A stretch of 64,000 nt of DNA from assembly GCF_029962835.1 (NCBI RefSeq), contig NC_080581.1, positions 21,404,001-21,468,000 on the forward strand, given 5' to 3'. The notes beneath the pieces were generated by a model that ran no database searches, had not been told where the DNA came from, and saw nothing but the letters and a program-made list of their open reading frames with translations. This DNA comes from Magnolia sinica. Its lineage: Eukaryota > Streptophyta > Magnoliopsida > Magnoliales > Magnoliaceae. The position numbers and the translations under genes were made by a program. Positions 1 through 10,655 of this stretch are shown here, one piece after another; positions within the stretch are counted from its first letter, which is position 1; each line of letters begins with the position of its first letter.

Positions 1-404
1 TCTGAGGCAGAGCGGGAGATGGATGATGATGAGGCTGCTTTCTCTTTTATGCAGTTTTCAGACGGGTTCTAGCGAGCCTTGTTCTAATGCGCGGGATTCT
101 GGGATTATTTTTTGAAAATTAAATGATGTAACTTGATACTTGTAATTTTGATAGTAACACTTTCATTACGACCTGGTATCTATATGTACTTCAAGGATTT
201 GTACTTGTACACATTTATTTCTATAAGTCTTCCGTTTGCTTTCTTCACTTATCCCTGAATTATATTTGCTATTTGGCTTAATCTACTCCATGTTTTATGC
301 ACTAATACAGACAACATACATCCATCATGGAATATGTTGCATAAGTGATGTTTTGGAACTCGGGAGCTGAGTTATGCTCGACCCCCGAATTTCAAGGCAT
401 TACA
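1..404 (+). repeat. 3' end of the 5' LTR of Tekay-1
   Basis: This stretch ends in CATTACA (398-404), the reverse complement of the TGTAATG that opens the 3' LTR at 6253. Three bases later comes the primer-binding site, which is the expected LTR boundary. An open frame at 1-69 runs off the left edge and is not recognised; it is treated as chance coding inside the LTR. The equivalent part of the 3' LTR is absent from the window, so the two LTRs cannot be compared to date the insertion. Confidence 0.75.
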
Positions 405-407
405 AGT

Positions 408-420
408 TGGTATCAGAGCA
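408..420 (+). promoter_or_regulatory. Primer-binding site for initiator tRNA-Met
   Basis: TGGTATCAGAGCA is complementary to the 3' end of plant initiator methionine tRNA, the usual primer of Tekay and many other plant LTR elements. It lies 3 bases after the CATTACA end of the LTR. Confidence 0.9.
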
Positions 421-1282
421 TGATCTGGATTAAACCGGACCTGGGTTATGGTCACACACCGCACGTTGTCACCACTTTAGTGTACTTGGGTGCGGGTCTA
501 TTGTAGATTGTGTGTTTGTGTTCCGTAGCTTCTATCGACGAAAGTTTCCTGAAAACGTTCACCGAGATCGAGTCTGTACTCTCTCCTGATCACACACAGC
601 GACCCGAAACCTTTCCTGGACCATCTATTAATGAATTTAGATGGTCTATCTTCCCTTTTTAACCCTTTAATCTTCAAGAAATCTTTATTTGAATCAGATT
701 TCTGCCCGAATGGCCCGATAGGCGTCAAATCATGTAAGGGGTCGATCGGGGCATTTCCAGTGGGGCCCAGGGGGGGAACCACATCATTTTGAGCATGGGG
801 GACCAGGAGGACCTCGCCCAAACGGTGAGGCATCACCGGCTAGTCCAGAGACCGGCGATGCCATCGCCGGTTCGGCGAGGGCTCGCCGATCAGCGAGCCA
901 GGCCGGGCGGGCCGGTGCGGGCCGACACATTTTAGGCCTTGTGTGGCCCACCCCTCCACGGTTTTCTATTTTAAACATCTCCTATACCCTACTTCCTTCA
1001 TAACTCTCCCTCCCAAGCTCTCTTTTCTTTCAAGTTTCTCTCCAATCTTCTCCAAATCTTCTTCTTCCATTTTCGTGCAAACCTCATCACCCCATCTCAA
1101 AACCCTCACCCCCATTGTTGTTTATCCTTTCTTTCCTTCTCATTTGAGCTCTCACATTCCCTTTTAGGCTCTCAAGTGTGTGGAAGTTTCACCATCTTCC
1201 TATTTCTCTATTTCTCTCATTTCTCATGGCCCTCTTTGAGTTTATCACGGCCATCTTTTCCATTTTCTCCCTTCTTTCTTTG
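421..1282 (+). other. Tekay-1 5' leader, no recognised gene
   Basis: An untranslated leader of about 860 bases between the primer-binding site and the first ATG of the extra ORF. Short open frames on both strands show no recognisable domain. Bases ~790-930 are very GC-rich and full of short inverted repeats, with a perfect 10-bp stem at 851-871. Bases ~960-1280 are strongly pyrimidine-rich on the + strand. Confidence 0.6.
851..871. repeat. Perfect hairpin in the GC-rich leader
   Basis: ACCGGCGATG and CATCGCCGGT flank a single C, a perfect 10-bp inverted repeat. Related GGCGAGG/CTCGCC repeats surround it. A role in RNA dimerisation or packaging is possible but only inferred. Confidence 0.6.
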
Positions 1283-2515
1283 ATGGGGAAGAAGAGAGTG
1301 CCCGTGGATGAAGCCGGGCCTAGCCGCCCAACCCGTGCACGGAGGCCGAGAGGTGCCGTCGTTAGCACGTCCGCCACTCGTGAATTTCAGACCAAGCGGG
1401 ACCTCGACCCTTGAGCTCCCATTGGTAGAACTTTGTTAGCGGAGCTATCGCATGGAGTCTATGAAGGTCGTAGAGTCCTTTTTGAGGCTCATGTTGATCC
1501 GTGGCTGTATGGTGAGTTTCTATTGTTGGAGCGCCTGGAAGGGGCTGGTTGGTGTCCCTTGTTTGAAGGCGAGTATCGCGCGAATGCTAGTACTGTTCGA
1601 GCCTTTTATGCCAATATTCGTGATCCTTCGCTGGAGCCTCTGCAGTTCAAGATTCCTTGTGGTAGCGGTCGAGAGGGTATTGTCAATGTTGCTTTGATAT
1701 CCTGACTCCTGAATGTGCTACTTGGTGAAGTGCATGCCAGTGAGAAGAATGTGAACAGTATGCGCGAGAGGGATCGTCGCACCCGATCCTTGTGTGGTTG
1801 TCTGGTTGAATGGCAGCCGAATAGGAGTCTTCTGGCTCCCTACATGACAGACGACTTCCGTTTACTTCATCACATGTGTACGTTCAATGTATACCCAAGG
1901 TGGAGCAACCGCAGCGAGTGTACGCGGCTGATGGTAGATTTCCTGTATCAGGTGGGGCAAGAAACGAAGTTGTGTGTGCCGACGTACGTCCTGCGCCAGA
2001 TTATTCTCATCGCTCATTCGAGTAGGAGGACTGAGTCGCTTCCATTTGGCCGCCTCATTTGCAAGCTTGCACATGAGTTTGGCTATAGGCTTGGAGCAGA
2101 GAAGTCGGTTCCTGTTCGTCATATTAATTTGAGGACTCTTAAGCAGATGGAGATCGGTTCTGGTCGACATGCCTCAGAGAGTGAGGATGAGTCAGAGATC
2201 GATGATGAGGAGAGTTATGCTGAAGGTGGTGCTGAGATTGAGGAAGAAACAGAGCAGGACGAGGAAGAGGTTGAGGCACAGGATACGAGTGATAGCTCTC
2301 CTCCTGTGGCACCAGAGCAGAGCGCGGACCAGACTACCAGAGATGCCCGTCTCGTACGGCTTGAAGAAGGGCAGGCTGTTTTACGCCAGGATATTGTTGA
2401 TCTTCGAGCCCTTGTGAAGCATAAGTTTAAGAAAGTGACTCGAACTCTGAAGTCTATCCTGTGTTGCTTGCAGGATAAGGGTGCCCCGCCTCCATCTCCT
2501 GATTTCGATGAGTAG
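1283..2515 (+). pseudogene. Extra ORF upstream of gag: plant-transposon/env-like protein relic
   Basis: One reading frame of about 410 codons from ATG 1283 (MGKKRVPVDEAG) to TAG 2515, broken only by TGA at 1412-1414 and 1703-1705. Segments in order: a basic N-terminus rich in Arg and Pro; a central globular part with FYANIRDPS, then LLHHMCTFNVYPRWSNRSEC; an acidic Glu/Asp run around codons 290-345; a heptad-like, probably coiled-coil tail (VRLEEGQAVLRQDIVDLRAL); and a PPPSPDFDE end. This architecture matches the family annotated as 'putative plant transposon protein' (I believe Pfam PF20167), found as the env-like ORF of SIRE-type Ty1 elements; a copy lies at 13062-14207 in this window. Tekay elements normally lack such an ORF. 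Its function is unknown. Confidence 0.7.
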
Positions 2516-2804
2516 TTGTCGGTGTAGCCGTCCTTTGCTTTGTTTGTTGTTTCTTTCTGTGTGTAGCCGTTGTTGGCTCTGTAGTTGGTGTTGTTTGTTG
2601 TTGTTGTTGTTGTTTGAAGTGTTAGATGTTGTAGGTCACATGCTTTCCTAGTCGTGATTCATGTAATGTTGCACTACTTGTATTGCGACGATTTTGTTTA
2701 ATGGAATGCATGTTGTTTTTCTTTGGAGTTGTGTTGTGATTGCTATATGGATGGATTATGTGACGTAGAATCTGACAGGTTGCATCCTCTGTTGAATATA
2801 GGGT

Positions 2805-3717
2805 ATGTCTCCTAAGGGTTCGAAGTCTTCGACCCGTCTCTCCTTGATTGAGTCGCTTGCTGGGGTTCCTCCCTTGAGCGATAGCCAGTCGGATCCACAG
2901 GCAGGCCCGTCTCATGCCGGTGTTGGGCCGACACCTATGGCTCCTCCAGTCACGCCCTCGGTTCCTGAGTGGAGCCGTGCACCTTCGTCTACTTCACCTA
3001 CTGATAGGTTTGAGTAGATGATGCTGTTGATGCAGCACCAGTAGCACCAGCAGCAGCAGGAGTTCCTCTCTTCCATGGCTGGCATCTTTGCTCAGTCAGT
3101 GGGGGTGACTCCACCTGCTTCACCTATGCCTCCATCTGGGAGCGCCAGTGCGAGCGGCACTTTTGAGCGATTCCAGCGCTTGCGACCTCCTACGTTTGCG
3201 GGTTCTCATAGACCCGAGGAGGCCAAGTATTGGATCGACCGCATCTCTAAGATGCTGAGACCGCTGCATTGTCTTGAGGTCGAGCAGGTTGAGCTTGCCT
3301 CCTTTATGTTTGAGAAGGAGGCCAGTCTGTGATGGGACAGTGTTCTTCGCACTGTCGAGGAAGGTTTTGTGTGGTCGTGGCAGGCGTTTAAAGCATGCTT
3401 TCACGAGAAGTATTTCTCGGTTACGTACCGACATGAGAAGGAGAGTGAGTTCCTTCGCCTCCGCCAAGGAGGGTTGTCGGTGATGGAGTATGAGAACCGG
3501 TTCACTGAGCTGGGTCGGTATGTTCCTTTGATCCTAGGTGATCAGCCGATGAGGATGCAGCATTTTTCTGAGGGATTGAGACCTGAGATCCGTTCGAAGA
3601 TTTGTTGTGCTAGCATTTCTTCTTATGTGGAGCTAGTGAGCATGTCCTTGCGAGCAGAGCAGGACGGGGATAGGTCGTCCCGCATGCAAGCACCGATGGT
3701 TCCGCGTCAAGGAAGGG
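2805..3717 (+). pseudogene. Tekay-1 gag, zinc finger deleted
   Basis: Frame from ATG 2805 (MSPKGSKSS) with TAG 3015-3017, TAG 3042-3044 and TGA 3330-3332. The retrotransposon gag core is clear: FERFQRLRPPTFAG, EEAKYWIDRISKML, WQAFKACFHEKYF, LRQGGLSVMEYENRFTELGR, FSEGLRPEIRSKI. Gag forms the cytoplasmic virus-like particle. The sequence then ends in VPRQGRGR, and the CCHC zinc knuckle, the protease and the RT N-terminus are missing. Past about 3717 the DNA continues in another frame in the middle of RT. A spacer with GTT repeats (2516-2804) separates this frame from the upstream ORF. Confidence 0.85.
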
Positions 3718-6216
3718 GACGTGCAGAAGATCGCTTTCAAGACTAGCTTCGGTCATTATGAGTTCCTTGTGATGTCGTTCGGTCTTACAAACGCACCGGC
3801 CGTGTTCATGGATCTGATGAACAGGGTGTTTCGGCCATTCTTGTTCCGATTCGTCATTGTCTTTATTGATGACATCTTGATATATTTGGCGAGTCGGGAA
3901 GAATACGAGGAGCACTTAAGAACGGTTTTAGATACTCTTAGGAAGAATCAGCTTTTCGCGCAGTTCAAGAAGTATGATTTCTGGAAAGAGGAAGTCAAGT
4001 TCCTGGGACATGTGGTGTCCAAGGAAGGGATAGCTGTCGATCTTGCCAAGGTAGCTGCAGTGCAGGACTGGAAACAGCCTGGTTCAGTTATTGAGGTAAG
4101 GAGTTTTCTGGGTCTTGCAGGCTATTATCGACGCTTCATTCAAGACTTCTCAAAGATTTCCAGACCGTTGTCGCAGCTGACACGGAAGGATTTGAAGTTT
4201 GCTTGGAATGAAAAGGCGGAGTTAGCTTTTCAGGAGCTGAAGGACAAGTTGACGTCCGCCCCTGTGCTAGTATTGCCAGAGCAAGGGGTTAAGTATATTA
4301 TATATACTGATGCCTCTCGCGTTGGCCTGGGTTGTGTCCTTATGCAGAAGGACAGGGTGATTGCTTATGCTTCGCATCAGTTGAGGAAACACGAAGAGAA
4401 TTACCCTACGCACGACCTGGAGTTAGCAGCTGTCATTTTCGCATTAAAACTTTGGAGACATTACCTCTATGGTGAGGAGTTCGAGCTCTTTTGCGACCAC
4501 AAGAGCCTTAAGTACATTTTCACGCAGCGTGATTTGAATATGAGGCAGCGCCGATGGATGAAAACATTAAAGGACTTTAAGTTCGATGTTTCTTACCATC
4601 CGGGCAAGGCGAACCTTGTGGCAGATGCATTGAGTCGCAAGAAGGCTATTGAGTTTGCGGCTCCGCTGATGATAGCAGAGTGGGATATGTTGGAGTTCGT
4701 GCGAGATTTTGAGCAGAAGCTTACGGTGGTTGAGCCGTATGAGGTTATCGCACACATTCGTGTACAGCCCCTTATCGACGAGAGGATCGTTGCAGCTCAG
4801 GCAGATGATGAGCTTTTGGTGAAGATGAGGAAGCGGGTTGGTATAGATGAGAACTTCGACTGGAGTATTAGTTCTGATGGGGGCCTACGATTTCGTGGCC
4901 AGGTATGTGTTCCTGACATCCCTGACTTGAGACGGGAGGTTCTCGAGTTAGCCCATAGTTCTAAGCTTGCGATGCATCCAGGTAGCTCGAAGATGTATCA
5001 GGATATGAAGAGGTCTTATTAGTGGGACAATATGAAGGTCCAGATTACTGAGTTTGTTTCTCATTGTCTCACGTGCCAGCAGGTCAAGGCAGAGCATCGC
5101 TGACCTCCTGGGTTGTTGCAGCCCATGCCCATAGCTGAATGGAAGTGGGACTTCATCTCTATGGATTTTATTTCTGGGTTGCCGAGAACGAGGAAGGGAT
5201 ATGACTCTATTTGGGTGATCATCGACCGATTAACGAAGTCGGCGCATTTCTTACCGATCAGAGTCACTAACTCTGCAGACGAGTTGGCTAGGTTGTATAT
5301 CAAGGAGATAGTACGTCTGCATGGAGTTCCCCTGGAGATTGTGTCTGATAGAGACACGCATTTCACTTCTATCTTCTGGACTCGTATCCAGGAAGCGATG
5401 GGTGTGAAACTGAAGTTCAGCAACGCGTTTCATCCGCAAACAGATGGGCAGACGGAGCGTGTGAATCAGGTCCTGGAAGACATGTTGCGAGCTTGTGTTT
5501 TGGATTTCAAGGACAGTTGGGATGATTGTCTTCAGTATGCTGAGTTCGCGTATAATAACAGTTTCCAGGCGAGTATTGGCATGGCTCCCTATGAGGCGTT
5601 GTATGGTCGCCCGTGTAGAGCACCACATTGCTGGGCAGAAGTTGGTGAGTGTAGTTTACTTGGCCCGGAGTTGGTGCAGGTGACTTCAGAGAAGGTTGAC
5701 ATCATTAGACGTCGACTTCTGACAGCATAGAGCAGGCAGAAGAGTTATGCTGATACGAGGCGTCGACCGCTTGAGTTTGAGGTTGGAGACCATGTGTTTC
5801 TGAAGGTCTCTCCTATGAAGGGAGTTCTGCGGTTCGGTAAGAAGGGGAAGCTGACGCCGAGATTTATTGGTCCATTTCAAGTTCTGGATCGAGTGGGAGC
5901 AGTAGCATACCGCCTTGCTTTGCCCACACCTCTTGCGGGCATGCATAACGTATTTCATGTTTCTATGCTGAAGAAGTACGTTCCTGATCCTTCGCATATT
6001 ATCAGTTGGGAGCAAGTGCAGTTGAGTGAGGATGCCACTTATGTACTGCGACCGACGCGTATTCTATACAGGAAGGAGCAGGTATTGCGTAGCAAGGTTA
6101 TCCCTCTTGTGAAGGTGCTATGGACGCATCATAGTGAGGAAGAGGCTACTTGGGAATCTGAAGCTGAGGTCAGAAAGAGGTACCCTCAGATCCTTGAAGA
6201 TTATGAGAAGGTATGA
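3718..6216 (+). pseudogene. Tekay-1 pol remnant: half RT, RNase H, integrase, chromodomain
   Basis: In one frame: RT from [20 protein letters not shown] with the catalytic FIDD box (VFIDDILIY); RNase H ([40 protein letters not shown]); integrase zinc-binding region ([30 protein letters not shown]); the integrase core with Asp in SMDFISGLP, Asp in VSDRDTHF and Glu in QTERVNQV; and a terminal chromodomain (VIPLVKVLWTHHSEEEATWE). Stops are TAG 5020-5022, TGA 5101-5103 and TAG 5728-5730. The first half of RT and all of protease are deleted. The chromodomain is what places this element among the chromoviruses; in that family it guides integration to chromatin. Confidence 0.9.
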
Positions 6217-6239
6217 ATTTCGAGGACGAAATTTTCTTT

Positions 6240-6252
6240 AAGGGGGGTAGAT
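6240..6252 (+). promoter_or_regulatory. Polypurine tract of Tekay-1
   Basis: AAGGGGGGTAGAT sits directly before the 3' LTR. The preceding GAGGACGAAATTTTCTTT also matches the context of the Tekay-2 tract at 21055-21071 when that is read on the minus strand. Confidence 0.85.
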
Positions 6253-6984
6253 TGTAATGACCCGAAAAATTTTGTGCTAATATTTCCTTAGTAGTTTCTT
6301 TTGGGGTAATTAGCGCTATACTCGATTGCTTGTGAAATTCGCATCAATCACTTTAAATTCGATCTGCATGACTCAAAACCTATAGATTAGTTAGCGCTAT
6401 GTTACTCTGAAATCTAGGATCCATCGCTAAATCCAGTTGTTCTGGGGAATTTTTGAAAGTTCTGGATCGGACCTGGACCACGCGTCGAAAGTCCGATAGC
6501 GATGATCTTAGGCTGTTGCGGTCACTTTGTTGGGCTTGACCATCACCTCGAAAATCAAGTCCAGATGTTGTTCTGGGTCGATTTGATTGAGTTTGGAGTG
6601 AAGAGTGTGAGAACGGTTGGAAATTTATTAAGCTTTTATGAAATCTAAGTCGTGTCGCTTGCGCGATGATTTTAAGCAATCTGACCGTTGGATTCTGACC
6701 CAATTTCACCCTCTGATCAAGGAAGGTGGCCCAGGCATGTCCTTATGCTTGTGGACCTGATCGAGATTCAGTGACCGTTGAATTGAGTGTGGTCCGCCAC
6801 GGCTGATCTGTAAAGCTGGTCGGTACGAAAACTCAGCTTGACCTAGATCCATAGTCAGTGAGCATAAGTCCGACCTTTCGTGGTATTTGGCCCACCAGAA
6901 GTGCTTCGTTGGATCGTGAGAGGCAGGTTTTGGTTATACCCTCAGTATACCTTGGCCCTGGGGTTATTTTCATCAATTTTAGGC

Positions 6985-6994
6985 CTATTTATAG
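6985..6994 (+). promoter_or_regulatory. TATA-like box in the Tekay-1 LTR
   Basis: CTATTTATAG is followed within 40 bases by AAACCCTAAC and CTAACCCTAG. This is a plausible U3 core promoter, suggested by position and composition only. Confidence 0.45.
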
Positions 6995-8205
6995 TCCTTA
7001 AACCCTAACTCTCTTTTCCATACGAATTTCCTAACCCTAGCTTGGAAAGAGAGGAAAGAGAGAGAAAGTGAGAGAGAAGTTGGTGAATCATCTTAGATTC
7101 TTTCCAGTTCTTCTACATCCTTTAACCTTCACTTTGAATCGTTATTCTGACGATTCTGAGTTCATCTTTGGGTAAGTTAACCTAACCCTAATCTGTGTTA
7201 GAGCTTAGAATAGTCTTGGTGTTGTTGTATCTCATTTCTATTCTTGCTTTAGGGTATTCTATCGCCATTGACGAAGACAACTCGTCTGAAATCAGTTCGG
7301 TGTTCTTTTCTGGCTTAAGGTGTGGACTTTAAGTGTATAGGTTATGGTTTCAAGGCTTTCAATGCTAGTGAATGGTTTATTCCTGTTATTGATGAGATTT
7401 CACATGCCAAATGTTATGTTTATGTTGCGTTCCTGATATGCATGTGTTATATTGAGATTTGTGTATTCTACGTGTATGTATAAAGTACCGTATGCGTATA
7501 AAATATGAACATGTGATTGCCATGATTATTTGTCGTGTACTTATGCTAGATGTATGTGCGACAACTCCTTGGTAAAGGGATTTGTCCAAATGTGTGTATT
7601 TCAACATACGTCATGTATGTTGGACTATATATTCTAAGTGTTTGTAGAAATGCCTGAATGACCTAAAGTGTAACTTATTACACTATTTGTGGGCGTTGAG
7701 AAGTGATTCTCAACACTCCTATTGATGTGTATGATTTCCTCCATGTCAGTTACATTCCTTGTTATTTAATTTCAAGCACTGCTTATGCTTTCATTTATGT
7801 TAAGTTGATACTCTTCAAGAGCTTGCGTACTACGTGATTTGAGTTGTTGTTCCATTACTATTCTAAATTGTAGTTATGAATATCTGTTGTAGTGTAATGT
7901 GTGTGGGGACTATGCATTAGTCCAGGAAATCGGTAATCGGCCTTAAGTTCGTGGTTGAGGTTGCTTTCGCCACGTAGAACGTGATTAGACGAACCCGAGT
8001 CATATTAGAGTTGTCAGCAGTGGTTTGGCCACGCGGAGTGTTTGTGCACTCTATGTCGTTCAACCCAATGTGCGCTCATGCTAGTCGAGTTCGTCAAGTA
8101 ACCCGATTGTCCAATGTATGTTCACCATGTATGGACGCTATTGTTTGAATCTAGGGTACCGAACTTACCAGTGAAATCCTATTAACCTTGGTACCTTGAT
8201 CCGCA

Positions 8206-8400
8206 AAGACTCATGAGCCGGACATGGTGGTATGGGACCCCGTGGTCGAGCTGTCAGCCTACGCTGGGGTGACGAGCCTCCCCGTAGTGACCAGTGAGCA
8301 ACCAAACTCGTCAGCCGATTATGGTGGTATGGGACACTATATTCGTGCTGTCGGCCTACATTGATTGGTGACGAGCCCTTTGTAGTGACCTCGAGCATAC
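8206..8400 (+). repeat. Duplicated conserved LTR block
   Basis: Two adjacent diverged copies (about 8210-8300 and 8308-8390) share GGTATGGGAC, TCGGCCTACG or its variant, GGTGACGAGCC and GTAGTGACC. The reverse complement of the same block lies in the Tekay-2 LTR at about 18820-18930, where most other LTR sequence is unrelated. Confidence 0.7.
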
Positions 8401-8818
8401 CTGGATACCGCATTGAGGTGATTGGTTATAGTCTATCAGTCTCTACATCCGGGTCCTTACGCTTCTTAATACTCACCGGAATAGATTTGTCAATTATCTT
8501 CCCACTCCTAAGAGTGGTGATAGACTTAGCTTGTTCCATTGGATTTGAAGAGTTTGGTTCACTAACTCCATATTGTGGTTTAGGATTGGGGATAGGTTGG
8601 GCTGGAAGCATCCATTTCTCCATAACCCTAACGCATGAGTCTATCTTTTGTATAGCCTTTGTGAGTTCTTGTAAGACTTGAAGAGTACTTTTCTAGATGA
8701 GTTCTTGAGAATTTTGAACCAATTCCTCTTAAGGTTTCCCTTAATTTAAGAATTGATTAGGGATTCCTTGAGGTGTAACAGATTGTCCATTCCTCCAACT
8801 GAAATTTAGATGATTTCT

Positions 8819-9714
8819 CTAGTTGGAGTTGTATGTGTTCGAAGTGAGTCCCTTGAAAGGCCTTTGGTAGTTATTTATGGTATTTGATTGCTCATTTAAT
8901 ATTTTTTGAAACGCGGGTATTGTTGGGTAATTTTCAATTGTATGAATGTTACAAACATAAATACTGTAGACAACTTCCTTATCCTTATCCTTCCTAAGTT
9001 CAATGGCCTCGAGTTTCCTTATGTGACTAGCCACTTTAGCATTGATATCATCTTCCTCTTTCAAAAGATATATTCCACCTCTCTCCTTTGATTGAGTAGG
9101 CTTAGAGGTGATGCTCATTCTTAGGGAGATGTCCCATGATTGTACGGTTTCAGCAAGTTTATCAAAGTAATCCCACTCTTCATTAACATCTTTGTTTAGG
9201 AATTCCCCATTGCACATTATATCAACAAATTGGTACATAAAAGATGTCAATCCTTCATGAAAGAAATTTATTATGCGCCACGTTTCAAAATCATGTTGTT
9301 GGCATGAACTGACAAGATCCTTGAACCGCTCCCAACATTGGAAGAATGTTTCATCTTCCATTTGGGCGAAGTTCATGATCGACTTTCTGATGGTGTTCAT
9401 TTTATTTTATGGGAAGAATTCTTTATGAACTCCCTTGTCATGTCATTCCATCTACAAATAGATCATGGACGTAGTGAATGTAACGATGTCTTAGCCTTTT
9501 CTTTCAGGGAGAAAGGGAAGAGTTTCAGCCGGATTTTATCCTTGGACACTTTAGGAAAGTATAAAGTAGTTATGATCTCATCAAACTCTTTCAAGTGTAA
9601 ATATGGATTTTCATATTCAAGCCTAAGGAACTTTGGAAGGAGTTGGATCACTCTTGGTTTGATGTCTATGTTTCCTATATTTTCTAGAAAAACCATACAG
9701 GAAGGGGTGCTCAC
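8819..9714 (-). pseudogene. Athila-A gag relic
   Basis: Minus-strand fragments carry the gag core of the Athila/Tat group: IKPRVIQLLPKFLRLEYENP, FSLKEKAKTSLHSLRP, MNTIRKSIMNFAQMEDETFF, QCWERFKDLVSSCQQHDFET, FLNKDVNEEWDYFDKLAETV. The frame breaks between 9463 and 9400. The usual CCHC knuckle is decayed to CNIHTIENYPTI. The protein would form the particle shell. Athila-B carries a parallel copy at 28914-29632. Confidence 0.8.
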
Positions 9715-10009
9715 CCCCGTTGGTTGTAAATAGTCTCGTAAAGTATGAGGCAGGGGTGCTCAATGCACCTCGTTCTCATCTTGGATTTCCTCCACCCTAT
9801 GTTGGGGTGGATTTGGAGGTTGATTGGTCAGTTGATTTGCAACCATAACTTCGGTTAACTCTGTGGATCTCAAGTGGTGTCTAATCCTGTGATGGATAGA
9901 TAACCCTTCAACCAATTCCCCTTCAGTCAAGAGACGTCAAGTGTTGTCGCAGACCCACTTGGGCATGAAACACTCAGCCCACAATTTCAAAATCTAACCT
10001 AAACCTAAA

Positions 10010-10560
10010 AAGAAAAAGGAAAATATAAATCTAAAAATAGAAAAAGAGAGAATTAGAAAGAAGTTACCAAATTAGAAGTTTCTATGTTAGGATCTTGCAA
10101 AAGAAAAAGTAAAGTAAATTAGTTTCTAAAAAGAGAAATAGGAAGTTTCTAAAAATAGAAAGATGAGTTAGCTTCTAAAAAAAATTAGGAAGTTTGTAAA
10201 AAAAAAACAACCTAGTTTCCAAAAACAAAAATGAAAAGTTTGTAAAAACAAATTAGGAAAGTTTCTAAACCAAGAAAAAGGAAAGTGAGTTAGTTTCTAA
10301 AAAAATGATCTAAGAAAGCAACCTAGTTTCTAAAAAAAAGAAAAAGGGAAAGAAATTAGTTTCTAAAAACATATTAAGAAAGTTTTTAAAAAATTAGTTC
10401 TCAAAAACAAATTAGGAAAGTTTTTATCCTAGAATTAGAAATTAAATTAGTTTCTAAAAATAGAAAAGTATAGTTTCTAAACCTAGAAATAGAAAGCTAA
10501 GATAATTTCTAAAATAATTAAGAAAAAAAACCTAACCTAAAAATAAAAAGTAGAAAAAAC
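10010..10560 (-). repeat. Degenerate GTTTCTAAAAA repeats in the Athila-A leader
   Basis: About 550 bases of imperfect tandem repeats built on GTTTCTAAAAA and AAATTAGGAAAG, between the primer site and gag. Athila-B has the same array at 29930-30350 in a shorter form, so this is a family trait with variable copy number. Confidence 0.7.
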
Positions 10561-10615
10561 CCTAATCTTAAACTAATTTCAAAACTAGTTAATCTTAGAA
10601 AAACACAACTGTTAG

Positions 10616-10633
10616 TCTCCGGCAACGGCGCCA
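10616..10633 (-). promoter_or_regulatory. Primer-binding site for tRNA-Asp (Athila-A)
   Basis: On the minus strand TGGCGCCGTTGCCGGAGA matches the tRNA-Asp primer site typical of Athila and Tat elements, with one likely mismatch (GGAGA for GGGGA). Confidence 0.85.
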
Positions 10634-10655
10634 AAAACTTTTTTACAACCCCAAG

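Larger units (their letters stand above)
1..8420 (+). mobile_element. Tekay-1: defective Tekay/Del-type Ty3 chromovirus
   Basis: The order is 3' part of a 5' LTR, initiator-Met primer site, long leader, extra ORF, gag, partial RT-RNase H-integrase-chromodomain, polypurine tract, and a truncated 3' LTR. The LTR termini are inverted repeats (TGTAATG at 6253, CATTACA ending at 404). Lineage is inferred from the carboxy-terminal chromodomain and the Tekay-like integrase and RT motifs. The element cannot move on its own: gag is fused out of frame to the middle of RT, and eight in-frame stops are visible across the three coding parts. The 3' LTR ends abruptly against Athila-type sequence near 8420, so at least the last ~400 bases of that LTR are missing. 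Confidence 0.85.
6253..8420 (+). repeat. 3' LTR of Tekay-1, truncated at its 3' end
   Basis: Starts TGTAATGACCCG right after the polypurine tract. It contains a TATA-like box at 6985-6994, and AACCCTAA-type boxes just downstream. A duplicated conserved block lies at 8206-8400. The terminal CATTACA and the sequence seen at 1-404 never appear; homology to Athila begins near 8420. Confidence 0.8.

Noticed and set aside
1-69. Open frame ending DDDEAAFSFMQFSDGF and stop at the left edge
   Set aside because: It lies in the 3' part of an LTR and matches no family I recognise; 23 codons are not enough to support a gene.
498-978. Open frames on both strands in the Tekay-1 leader
   Set aside because: They sit over GC-rich inverted repeats and show no domain; composition explains them.
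6960-7040. Interstitial telomere repeat (AACCCTAA motifs)
   Set aside because: Only isolated motifs, not an array; more likely telo-box-like promoter motifs or chance.
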